Assembly (NCBI RefSeq): GCF_040954645.1
Contig: NC_092810.1
Span: forward strand, 77,480,160 to 77,544,159
Direction: 5' to 3'
Length of the DNA stretch: 64,000 nucleotides
Source: Diabrotica undecimpunctata
Lineage: Eukaryota; Arthropoda; Insecta; Coleoptera; Chrysomelidae
Under the pieces are notes generated by a model. The model saw nothing but the letters and a program-made list of their open reading frames with translations, made no database searches and was not told the origin of the DNA. This document shows positions 10,512 through 21,606 of this stretch, in pieces (positions within the stretch are counted from its first letter, which is position 1; every line of letters begins with the position of its first letter). Position numbers and translations under genes: made by a program.

Positions 10512-13500
10512 CATACTGCAGTGGAACTGTCAATCTATAAATAAACATAAACCTAGTTTACTTAATTATCTCGAGCACAATGTTGTTGATGTCATTCTGC
10601 TTAATGAAACATGGCTTTCTAAAAATAAAAATTTTGGTTTAACAGGTTACAACGTTATCAGAAGCGATAGACCTGATGGTTACGGTGGTGTAGCCATCCT
10701 CATATCAAATAACCTTTGTTTTACTGAAATTAATGTAACGAAAAACTTTAATAAAGGTATTGAAACGTGTGCAGTTTTTATAGAACAAATTAAATTGGTA
10801 ATCGTTTGTATTTATAAACCACCCAAAGTGATAGTCAATAATAGAGATTGGGAAAAGCTTTTAACTCAATTTAGTGGTAGGGTTGTCATTGGTGGGGACT
10901 TCAATGGACACCACAGTAGGTGGGGTTCCTTGAAGGATTCCGCTCAGGGCAAGTGTATAGTAGACGCGCTTGATAACAGTAATTTAGTTCTGCTAAACGA
11001 CTGTAGACCGACCAAAGTAACAAGACCTAATGAACTTCCATCAATGGTGGATCTATCCCTTGTTACACCAAATCTAATTGGATATACCACATGGGATCCT
11101 GTTTCCGATACTCTGGGTTCAACTCACTTACCTATAGTAATCACCATCGACTTGGACTATCACCCATGTACAATAATTCCTTCATCCAAATGGAAAGAGT
11201 CTTCAGCAAACTGGAATATCTTTAAAGGTCATATAGAAAAAACATTATCCGAAAATATAACCGATAATATCACTTCAGCGGAACGTTTTGACTTCCTGTT
11301 AAAGACAATTGACGATGCTGCCTCATTTTCTATGAATATCAAAAATTCCTTTCAGCCAAAATCTCGAATTCCAGTCTGGTGGGATTATGAATGCAAAAAT
11401 ATGATCATTTCACGAAAAGTTGCATACAAAAGATACATTGAAGCATCAAATTTTGAAAACTATATTAAATACAAACAAATTCAAGCCAAAAGTAAACTCC
11501 TCTTTACAAACAAACAAAAAAGTTCGTGGATTAACTTTGTAAATACTTTAAACAAAAATACTCCCATCAGTAAAATTTGGAATTTTGTTAATAAACTAGT
11601 GAATAAAAATTACCGTACAAGACGATATCCCCTGCCAAATGAACTAATAGAAGAGTTGCTCGACAAATTTGCTCCGCCATATGTTGACCTTCCTATTCAG
11701 GATAACAATAAAACTAGTAAATACAATATTTTCCAGGAAAGTTTTGATATGATAGAATTTGAGGCTGCACTTAAGTCTTCAAAGTCCTCTGCTCCGGGGC
11801 GCGATCAAATTACTTATAACATAATATATGAATTACCTCTTATAGCTAAACAAAGTTTACTAACAATTTTCAACGATTGGCTTTTCAATGGAAGATATGT
11901 GGATCATATGAAAGAAATAGTTATTTGTTTAATTCTTAAACCTAATAAAGATAAAACACTCTCCTCTTCTTACAGACCGATATCATTAATGTCTTGCATA
12001 TGCAAGACATTTGAAAGACTTATTAAGACTCGATTAGAATGGCTTGTAGAACATTATAGTATCCTTCCAAGTACACAATATGGATTTAGGGCTAGTGTTG
12101 GTACACTGGATGCAATATCACATTTAGTTACCGACATTCAAATAACGTTTTCCAGAAACAATTATCTTGCTTGTTTGTTTTTAGACCTAAAAGGGGCATA
12201 TGATTCTGTTAATTTATCCATTTTACACAAAAAACTATATGATATAGGATTACCTCAAAATATAGCGACTAATATTGTTCATCTTTATAATAATCGTGTT
12301 ATATATATTAAAGATCATTTAAACCAACTACACGGTCCTAGAATTGCTCATACAGGTCTTCCACAAGGATCAGTTTTAAGTCCGTTATTGTTCAACATAT
12401 TTTCAGCAAGTATTCATGGCATTTTTGACAACACAATCAATTGCATCCAATACGCTGATGACATATGCATCTATACAGAGCGTAACTCGTATACTGACTG
12501 CCTGGAGGCTCTGGAATCCATCATGCAAAACGTTAATAACTGGGTAAAAAATCATGGACTGACCATTTCCCCTGACAAATCAGCCACAATGATATTCACT
12601 AGACATAGGATTCGTACGCCTGACAAAATAAAGTTGTCTGGATATGATATACCTATTGTCAAAGAATACAAATATCTTGGCATTCTTCTTGATCCCAAAC
12701 TCTTATGGTCAAAACATGTGGAATATATAAAAAGTAGGTGTGAAAAAGGTATTAATATTCTTAAATGTGTTACTAATCGAAGATGGGGCGCTGACCCTAA
12801 AGTTGCATTGATGTTTTACAGAGCCTACGTGCGATCTATTGTAGACTATGGTTGCATTCTGTATGGTGCCGCCAGTAACACAAACTTATTAACTGTAGAC
12901 CGCATTCAGTTTAAATGTCTAAGAATATGCTTGGGCACCATGAAGTCTACTCCTTGCCCTGTACTACTTGCTGAAAGTAATGAAATACCTCTTCAAAATC
13001 GTCGAGAAATTATGGCAATTAAACATATCCTGAAGCTAAGATTAAATAATAATAATCTACTTAGTCAACTGTATGAGTTATCTATTGAAAACCTCTCAAA
13101 TAAATACTGGCGCATAAAAAATTCTCCTCCACTTGCTGATGCTTTCTTAGAAACTAATGAGTATCCTAATATCTATGGCAAAGAAAAAAGATTACCAATA
13201 TATAAAGCTAATTTTCAGGTAACATTAAATAAACCAAAAGTCATTATACCAAAGTACACAGAATCCCCACAAATAAACTTTGTCTTACTTAGATCCATAT
13301 TGAGTGACTATAATGATCACGTAATAATGTATACCGATGGTTCCAAAAAAGAGGATGGTGCCACAGGTTGCGCTGTTTACATTCCACATAAAAGCGAATC
13401 TTTGAAAATTAAACTTCCATCACATTGTTCAATATATACTGCTGAAGCGGTAGCTATCGAAAAAGCATTAGATTGGCTAGATTCACACAATTTAAATAAA

Positions 13501-14178
13501 GCAGTAATATTATCAGATTCATTATCGGTCATTAAAGGATTAAACTCAGATATGACTCAACATAAAAGAAATAATATTCTTTGTGCTATTAAAAATAAAA
13601 CATATAGTAAAGATATTACAGTTATTTGGGTTAAAAGTCACATTGGTATCGAGGGAAATGAACTGGTTGACCAGCTTGCTAAAGATGCGACCCACGTTGG
13701 ACTCTATATTCCCATATTTACATTGGAGGACTTACAACAACATTATTATAACAAAATTTTTATAAATTGGAAAGAAAAATGGAAAAACATAGCAACGAAT
13801 TCAAATAATCAATATTATACTATCCACCCTACCTTGCCACAAGATGTTGACTATATTTTCAAATATGCAATGCCAAAGAAGTTAACAGCCACAATTACAC
13901 GACTGAAAACTAATCACGGTGCATTCCCAGCTCACTTGGCTAAGTTAAATATTATCCCTTCTGGGGTGTGCTCATGCGATAATATATCACAATGTGACAT
14001 CAACCATATTCTTTTTAAGTGCGATAAACATAGGTATGAAACAGATCAGCTGTATTCAAAACTATCAGAACTTAAAATTCAGACTCCCATAAACATCACC
14101 CATTTACTCTCCTTAGATAGTAGAGAAGTATACGAACTAATATGTAACTTTTTATTTAAAGTTGGTTACACTATTTAA
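10489..14178 (+). CDS. LINE ORF2: APE endonuclease, reverse transcriptase, RNase H
   Basis: About 1,229 codons from ATG at 10489 to TAA at 14178, uninterrupted. Endonuclease: LQWNCQSIN, LLNETWL, GGDFNGHHSRWGS, MVDLSLVT and GSTHLP (usual SDH reads STH). RT: SYRPISLMSCICKTFERLI, TQYGFRASVGTLDA, FLDLKGAYDSVN, GLPQGSVLSPLLFNIF and the catalytic CIQYADDICIY. RNase H at the C-terminus: MYTDGSKKEDGATG, YTAEAVAIEKAL, LSDSLSVI and WVKSHIGIEGNELVDQLAK, giving D, E, D, D. A final Cys/His motif (CSCDNISQCDINHILFKC) follows. Nicking of target DNA, target-primed reverse transcription and RNA removal are the known roles. The RNase H places it in the I-like group; the exact clade (I, Nimb or a relative) needs a tree. 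Confidence 0.93.
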   Translation: MGNNRTFNILQWNCQSINKHKPSLLNYLEHNVVDVILLNETWLSKNKNFGLTGYNVIRSDRPDGYGGVAILISNNLCFTEINVTKNFNKGIETCAVFIEQIKLVIVCIYKPPKVIVNNRDWEKLLTQFSGRVVIGGDFNGHHSRWGSLKDSAQGKCIVDALDNSNLVLLNDCRPTKVTRPNELPSMVDLSLVTPNLIGYTTWDPVSDTLGSTHLPIVITIDLDYHPCTIIPSSKWKESSANWNIFKGHIEKTLSENITDNITSAERFDFLLKTIDDAASFSMNIKNSFQPKSRIPVWWDYECKNMIISRKVAYKRYIEASNFENYIKYKQIQAKSKLLFTNKQKSSWINFVNTLNKNTPISKIWNFVNKLVNKNYRTRRYPLPNELIEELLDKFAPPYVDLPIQDNNKTSKYNIFQESFDMIEFEAALKSSKSSAPGRDQITYNIIYELPLIAKQSLLTIFNDWLFNGRYVDHMKEIVICLILKPNKDKTLSSSYRPISLMSCICKTFERLIKTRLEWLVEHYSILPSTQYGFRASVGTLDAISHLVTDIQITFSRNNYLACLFLDLKGAYDSVNLSILHKKLYDIGLPQNIATNIVHLYNNRVIYIKDHLNQLHGPRIAHTGLPQGSVLSPLLFNIFSASIHGIFDNTINCIQYADDICIYTERNSYTDCLEALESIMQNVNNWVKNHGLTISPDKSATMIFTRHRIRTPDKIKLSGYDIPIVKEYKYLGILLDPKLLWSKHVEYIKSRCEKGINILKCVTNRRWGADPKVALMFYRAYVRSIVDYGCILYGAASNTNLLTVDRIQFKCLRICLGTMKSTPCPVLLAESNEIPLQNRREIMAIKHILKLRLNNNNLLSQLYELSIENLSNKYWRIKNSPPLADAFLETNEYPNIYGKEKRLPIYKANFQVTLNKPKVIIPKYTESPQINFVLLRSILSDYNDHVIMYTDGSKKEDGATGCAVYIPHKSESLKIKLPSHCSIYTAEAVAIEKALDWLDSHNLNKAVILSDSLSVIKGLNSDMTQHKRNNILCAIKNKTYSKDITVIWVKSHIGIEGNELVDQLAKDATHVGLYIPIFTLEDLQQHYYNKIFINWKEKWKNIATNSNNQYYTIHPTLPQDVDYIFKYAMPKKLTATITRLKTNHGAFPAHLAKLNIIPSGVCSCDNISQCDINHILFKCDKHRYETDQLYSKLSELKIQTPINITHLLSLDSREVYELICNFLFKVGYTI

Positions 14179-14239
14179 AATCTAATATCTTACATTACAA
14201 TTCTGTGGCTAAAGGACTAGTTTCCAAGCCAACTCACCA

Positions 14240-14264
14240 AACACACACACACACACACACACAC
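14240..14264 (+). repeat. (AC)n 3' tail of the I-LINE
   Basis: About 12 AC units between the 3' UTR and the target duplication. It takes the place of a poly(A) tail. Confidence 0.8.
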
Positions 14265-14275
14265 AAATAATTAAT
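14264..14275. repeat. Target-site duplication, right (I-LINE)
   Basis: Exact copy of 9050-9061, following the (AC)n tail. Confidence 0.8.
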
Positions 14276-14312
14276 TTCCTATTGGTGGATCTCGGGTTGT
14301 CCTCGATTTAAT

Positions 14313-14459
<147 letters not shown>

Positions 14460-14547
14460 AAAGGAGATAATGCTGGGAGATACCCTTTTATCCCTGAGGA
14501 AGCAAAATAAAACTCGGGTGCTTCGTTAGATGTGCTTTTTAATTAAT

Positions 14548-14583
14548 AGTCTAAGTTTTTGTCAATGATTATTGACATCATCA
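14548..14583 (-). ncRNA. Hammerhead-ribozyme-like motif, probably inactive (PLE 1)
   Basis: Minus strand CTGATGA, then a 6-bp stem with a TAATCA loop, then AAAAAC and GAC. The conserved GAAA after stem II reads AAAA, so the catalytic G is lost. The same state is found at 2833-2868. Confidence 0.4.
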
Positions 14584-15144
14584 GAGTAACCTACAAACAA
14601 ATAAGAGAAACAAACAATGAACAGGTGGACACTAAGTATAAAAATAATAAAACACTTACCCAAATTATAGCAAAAAACTCAGTGACTTGGGTGGAAAACA
14701 AAGAAAGTATTATCTGTGTATATACTTAACAAATTTTTCGATACTTGATGAGAAGTATCCATAGTTCACAATGTATTTTTATTAAATTAAGATCGATCTA
14801 TTTACATAAAAACCTAACCACAAATAAATGGAATGTTACACGTTGTTTAAAACAATCTAAAAGTAATTAACAATTTACGACGGTGTCACTAAACTTGTTT
14901 GAAATAGCGGGATAATTTGAAATGTAAAAATGACAAATATTATCTAAAATGTTAACAACAAATACTAAAGTAACATTAAAATTACAGAATGACAAAAACA
15001 CAATTAAGTAAATAAAATAATTAAAATTGGAAAATTAAAATAGTTAAAATATCTAACCTATATCACTCATATATCTGGGCGACAATTTTTTAATTCCTGA
15101 AATATTTTGTTTAAGCAGAAAGGTGTAGATGGAACTTAAATTAT

Positions 15145-17260
15145 CTACATCCTTCTTATGATTGATGGCATTTTCGCATTATATATGTAACACATCTCAA
15201 GGATTTTTCGTTGAAAATCTCTATTGGATGCATCTAAGATGAATGTGTCATTATAGAGGACTATGTGGTCTTTGCTATTAACGTGAATACTAAGACTTGT
15301 AGATTGTGGTTTGAGTTTGCAATCACTTTTATGAAGGGCCAATCTTTTGCTTAATCTTTGGCCAGTCTGACCAATATAAACTAAGCCACATTCAAAGGGA
15401 TGCCATATATTACGTTAGAACGTTGTAAGGTAGGAGTAGGATCCTTTAATCTGGTGTAAAACAAGTTAAGCGTTTTTTGGTAAGAAGATATTTTTATATT
15501 AAATTCACCAAATAAACTAATGAGTGATCTAGATAGATTTTGTATAAAAGGTAGTTTACCATATCTCGCAGGAGTATCAACTAGAGTAACATTGTGATTT
15601 GCATCATTGTTTACAATAGGATTCGAGAATAACAATTTGTTAAGCAGTTTTTTTGGATATTGGATAACAATATATCAAATAAAATTTTAATGTTTTTGTT
15701 AACAAATTTCGGATGGCAAATCTTAGTAATTCTATTTTTCATTGCTAGAACAACATTAATTTTCTGTTTTTTGGGATGATAGGAATTGTATAGAATAAAT
15801 CTTCCGAAATTAGTGTTTTTACGATACCAATCAAGGCAAATCAAATTACTGTCAGTTTTAACAACTAAAGTATCTAAGAAAGGGACCGAGGAGACTCCTC
15901 ATCCACTGTGAATTTTAAGTGTGAATTGAATGAGTTAAAGATATTAAGTGTATATTGTACCTTGTCATGTGAAACGGCCATAATTAAGTCATCAACATAG
16001 AGATAATTAAATGTAATTGTGAAATTCACCTGGTCAATCACAATTTTAGTCATAAACGGAGAAGTAGCCCCACCCATCGGTAAACCTATGTTTTGTTTGT
16101 AGAATTTGTTTTCAAAACAGAAAAAGTATTGTTATACAAGTATGTAATAATATTACAAATTGATCCTTAGGAATAGTGCAAAAGGCTTCAATTAGATTAA
16201 AATGTTCTTCAACTATCGATGTTATGAGAATTAAAGGAATGTTTGTAAACAAAGATACCACATCGAATGAAACAATCACGTAACCTTCCGGTATCGTCAT
16301 GTTATTTATCTTTTTTGTAAAACCAAAAGTATCTTTTATACTAAATTTGTTATATTGTAAGAAAGCTTTATCAAGAATGTCTGATCGAAATTTGGCCAAA
16401 GGTTGAGTGGAACTTTATAAACATGATATAATAGGTCTTAGAGGTACATCAGGTTTATGTACTTTTGGCAATCCATAATATTTTGGACAAATACCATTAT
16501 ACATGTTTAGTTTCTTTGCCATTTCTGGAGTGATGTATGAATTGTCTTTTAAGTGTTTTATTAGTTTATTACAACTTCTTTCAATATTGTACGTAGGATC
16601 ACTATTCACTGGTACATAAGTGTTAGTGTCATTTAAGAGTTCTAATGATTTATCAATATACATGTCTTTCTCCATCACTACAGAAACGTTACCTTTATCT
16701 GATCTCATTACTAAGAGGTTAGGATTATTTTTAGGAATAACTTAGTTTGTTTTTCAATTTTAGCAAAAGGTGACTTTAAATTTTTGTTAAATTACAAGTA
16801 ATTAGTAATATGATTAGTGGCCTTACTTCTAATGATATTTTGTGCTGTTTCAAGTACATACGAAATAATGTTTTTAATGTTACTAATCATTTTATAAATG
16901 TCAAGATCTTTTGGTGTTACAGGCAAACTAAATTTAGGATCTAACGATCAAAATCCCAGAACTAGTTCTGGTATGATGGTATTTGAGATGTTATTTATCC
17001 ACTTACTATTAGAATTTGTTAATAAATTATTTTTATTACTTATCAAGTTATTTAACTTTTTTATATTGACGTTTTTAACACTGTTGAAGTGTTTATTGTA
17101 TGTGATTAATTGTCTTTCCATAAAAACATTAAAAATATCGGAAGGTAACGATTGTTGCAATATTGCTATATAATGGTTGGCTTGCTTTTCCAATTTAATA
17201 ACAAACAAATGAGTGTCACGTATGGTAATATTACATAATTTAACATTTACCTGTTGAGTC
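15145..17260 (-). pseudogene. PLE reverse transcriptase/GIY-YIG protein, broken
   Basis: Order on the minus strand: N-terminal helical region (17260-16948, ending IPELVLGF, then SLDPKFSLP in another frame, a PLE N-terminal hallmark); RT fingers (16708-16415, MRSDKGNVSVVMEKDMY and YGLPKVHKPDVPLRPI); RT palm (16399-16112, VSFDVVSLFTNIP); the catalytic box YLYVDDLIMAV (16077-15874); thumb/linker (15844-15381); and a GIY-YIG nuclease start, CGLVYIGQTGQRLSKRLALH, read from about 15390. At least six frame changes or stops break it, so it cannot make a working protein. PLE proteins couple a telomerase-like RT to a GIY-YIG endonuclease for target-primed copying. Confidence 0.8.
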
Positions 17261-17272
17261 AGTGCACCAATC

Positions 17273-17278
<6 letters not shown>

Positions 17279-17339
<61 letters not shown>
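17279..17339. repeat. (TA)n microsatellite
   Basis: About 30 TA units, immediately upstream of the PLE 1 coding region on the minus strand. Confidence 0.98.
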
Positions 17340-17342
<3 letters not shown>

Positions 17343-17394
17343 CTACTATCATTTTCGCATCGATACATTATGCTTTTACCATCAATTTAGCATC

Positions 17395-17438
17395 GTCTTG
17401 CAAAGTAGCGTCTGTATATCGACGCTACTTTACAAGAC
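17395..17438. repeat. Short strong hairpin
   Basis: Arms 17395-17412 and 17421-17438 are 18 bp with one mismatch, separated by 8 bases. Function unknown. Lies in the 165 bases between a TA array and the hAT insertion. Confidence 0.7.
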
Positions 17439-17504
17439 CTTAATAACTTTTTTCCTGTACTTGTTACAAGAATTTTAACCATCTCATTGATTAGAGTTTT
17501 GATA

Positions 17505-17512
17505 CCGTGTTG
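17505..17512. repeat. hAT target-site duplication, left
   Basis: CCGTGTTG, identical to 20511-20518. Confidence 0.95.
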
Positions 17513-20510
17513 CAGTGGCGGCCGGTCAGGGTCGGCAGGGTCGGCAGTGCCAACCCACACCTTTATAGATATTATAGTTTTTTTAATATTTAATTTAATC
17601 AGTATTTCAATAATTAATTGTGGCAGGTAATCAGTTGATGTCATTTGTTTTTGAGAAATAAAAAAATATCTGTGAGATAATAAAGACTAACTTTTATTCA
17701 TGATTTTTAAAAGAATTCGACCAATTCGACCAGACTAAATTTTATTCATGGTTTTTAAAAGAATTCGTCCAATCTGAGCGTTAAGTGATCCCTGCGTAGA
17801 TACTTTTCAAATTGATGATCCGATATCGGAGACATCCATCCGCCAGTGAATTCTTAAAAAGGCACGTTTTGAGTGTTCGGCAAGCCGATCCCAACCTTGA
17901 CGATTTACTTGTAAAAATCAACGAAATATTAGTTGATTAGCAACCAAATATACATTTCTTTCCATATGAACTTAATTACCAAGTATGGCAAATTTAAATT
18001 TGCCGATGCTTCATTGGGATTGGTGATTGGTCGCAAACTGTACATTGCCAGCGCGGGATGAAATGTTATTTCATATAAGAACGTAAGTAGTAAAGTGAAG
18101 TGATATTCAGTGCACGAACTAACCTTTCTTTCTGTGATTAATTTTTATTTTCTAAAGTAATACTGTGATACGTTACGTCTGCCATAAATAGTTAAAGGTT
18201 AAAGGGTTTTTTGACATATTAGAAGTTTTTTTTTAATTAAAGTGTAAACAAATTCAGGTAAATTAACCTAAAAAATGCAAGCCATGGGAGAAACTGTAAG
18301 TATTGATAAGTCTGATATTTTAAATTATATTTTGCATAATGGGTTTTCATCTATTCCACACGAAGAACAAATTGTTATTAAAAATAAGGGGCGTCCTTTG
18401 CCTAAAATGTCCCGGCTTATAAATATTAGTGCGGGTAAGGGAAGTAATAGATAATTTTCAGATAATTGGTACAGCAAGTACTCATGGCTTACCGGGAGTG
18501 AAATAAAAAACAAACTTTTCTGTTGGCCTTGCATTTTATTTTCGACAAATAGGGGCAAATATCAAAATCCGTGGTGTGAATCTGGTTACGATAATTTAAA
18601 GGAATTATTTAGGGTTTTACATAAACATGATATTTCGAAAGATCATACTTACAGCCAGATTAAATTAGATTTATTTGGAAAACAAAATATCTGTTTCATT
18701 AGATAATGCCCAACGTGAAAATGCTATTAAACATAACGAAACTGTAAAAAATAATCACGCAGTTATACGTCGTTTAATTGATATTGTAATTTTTTTAAGT
18801 TGTCAGGAATTATCTTTTAGGGGACACGATGAATCGGAGCATTCGTTAAATCAAGGTAATTATAGAGAACTAATAAAAATGTTTAAGAAATACGATTTGG
18901 AATTTTCTAATTTACTTTCTGACTCGAGGACATTTAGCGGTGTATCTAAAACAATCCAAAATGAATTAATAGAATAAATTAGTTACATTTTGAGTAACTT
19001 TATTGAATCTGAGATTAAGGAAACCATTTGCTTTTCACTAGAAGTAGATGAAACTACCGACATATCATGTCATTCACAATTATCAATTGTTGTTCGATAC
19101 ACGTTACGTGGTAATATCTATGAGAGGTTTTTAGATTTTACAGACGTAAGTAAAAGCCATAAGGCAGAATATATTTTTGGTGTTTTAAAGGACAGATTAA
19201 AATTTTTTGATATCAAAAATAAATTGGTAGGGCAAACTTATGACGGCGCTGCCGTGATGTCTGGTGAATTAAATGGTCTCCAGGTAAAAGTTAAAACTAT
19301 TGCACCGCAAGTTTTATTTACTCACTGTCATGCGCATAGAATGAATTTAGTTTTGCAGAATACATGTAAAAAAATTAAAGAATGTCGTCTTTTTTTTGCC
19401 AGTTTAAGCAGATTTGCTTAATTTTTCTCAAGCTCGCCTAAACGGACTAATGTTTTAGAACGGTTTGTTTCGAAAAAAATGCCAACAGTTTGTCAGACGC
19501 GATGGAATTTTAAATCTCGGTCAGTTTTCACTGTAGCAGATTTTCGTGAACAGCTTTTGGAAGTTTTTGATTTTATTATTGAATGCGACGATTTTGAAAG
19601 TGATGATATCTCGATCCGTGAAGCAATCGGTTTGAAAACTTTATTAAATGATTACTCTTTTAACATACTTTTAAATATTTTTAAGAAAGTGTTTACCCAA
19701 ACCGATTTGATATTCAATGTTGTTCAAAATCAGTTAACTGACATTATTCATTCCAAAAATAGAATAACAAGACTGGTACAAAATCTCAGAGATTTTCGTA
19801 ATGATAGTAATTTCCAGTATATACGCAGTGACGTTTTGGACTCGCTTGATATTTCCGAACCCCCCCCCCAAAAAAAGACAAAGGCATGACACAGAAACAG
19901 ATCTCGAAAAACGAGTATATTTTGAAATTTTGGATACTATTATTATGCAAATAGATACTCGTTTTTCGAATTTTGAAGATTTGCAAATTTTTGACCTCTT
20001 TGACGATTCAAAATTTAAAAGTTACCAAAGAATTTCCAAGATATTTATTAGACAGGTTAATTAAAAATTATCCATCATTCTTTAATAAAATAAAATTAGA
20101 AAATGAATTAAAAGTTTTATATGCTGATCCAAATATTTTCGGAAGATGGGATAAGTTACAAGATATGTATAATTTTATATACTGTAATTCATTACAACAA
20201 ACTGTTACCGAAATTAATAAATTATTGTCATTAATTCTCTCATTATCACCAACGTCTGCCTCAAATGAACGAGATTTCTCTTGCCTCAAAAGAATCAAAA
20301 CGTATTGTCGAAATACCATGAAACAAGAGAGAATGTCAAGCTTGTCTCAAATGTCAATAGAAAAAAAATTTATCGAAAAAAACAAAAAACAAAAAAGAAG
20401 ACAACAAAAAATCTCCTATAATAATTGAAATCTTTATTAGACGGTATACCTATCTGAGGAGACAAAAAATACCTTGCCGACCTTGTCTCTCAAGCCACGA
20501 GCCGCCACTG
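17513..20510 (+). mobile_element. hAT transposon, decayed, with 8-bp target duplication
   Basis: CCGTGTTG occurs at 17505-17512 and 20511-20518, flanking ends CAGTGGCGGC (17513) and GCCGCCACTG (ending 20510), a 10-bp perfect inverted repeat with weaker similarity further in (GGTCGGCA). An 8-bp duplication and CAG-type ends are standard for hAT. The transposase inside is broken. Confidence 0.95.
18275..20428 (+). pseudogene. hAT transposase (zinc-finger MYM-1-like type), broken
   Basis: Reading starts at ATG 18275. An N-terminal TTF-type zinc-finger region follows (YSWLTGSEIKNKLFCWPCIL, DNLKELF, KDHTYSQI). Then comes the DUF4371-like core (RRLIDIVIFLSCQELSFRGH, FSLEVDETTDISCHSQLSIV, GQTYDGAAVMSG, THCHAHRMNLV, VCQTRWNFKS). 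The C-terminal dimerisation motif is SPTSASNERDFSCLKRIKTY. In-frame stops occur at about 18449, 18975 and 19419. Frame changes occur near 18670, in the C10 homopolymer near 19860, and near 20025. The catalytic Asp region (VDETTD) and the later RW motif survive. It is dead as it stands. It resembles the domesticated ZMYM1-like proteins, but the target duplication shows that it is a transposon copy. Confidence 0.9.
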
Positions 20511-20518
20511 CCGTGTTG
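20511..20518. repeat. hAT target-site duplication, right
   Basis: CCGTGTTG, identical to 17505-17512. Confidence 0.95.
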
Positions 20519-21430
<912 letters not shown>

Positions 21431-21593
21431 AGATAATACGATGGTGGAGAGAAATTAAACATGGCGGCATCTAATAACACCTTAAACTGGCAGCAATAAA
21501 ACGAATTAACGCACAGAGGTGTGTGGCATATTACGTGGCAGGATTTAGCGAATACCATACGATTACGTCGTACATCTCTTTGCATACGTTCAC
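21431..21593. other. Unassigned spacer before PLE 2
   Basis: No open frame and no match to elements in the window. Ends at the left PLE 2 target duplication. Confidence 0.4.
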
Positions 21594-21606
21594 TTTTAGT
21601 TAACTA
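21594..21606. repeat. PLE 2 target-site duplication, left
   Basis: TTTTAGTTAACTA; same as 26702-26714. Confidence 0.8.

Larger units (their letters stand above)
9062..14263 (+). mobile_element. Full-length I-type LINE with target-site duplication
   Basis: The 12 bases caaataattaat occur at 9050-9061 and again at 14264-14275, directly flanking the copy. The unit is about 5.2 kb: a 148-base 5' UTR, ORF1, an overlapping ORF2 and a short 3' UTR ending in (AC)n at 14240-14263. It starts at CAGT; with the preceding T this makes TCAGT, an initiator-like sequence expected for an internal LINE promoter. Both frames are uninterrupted, so this copy looks young. Confidence 0.85.
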
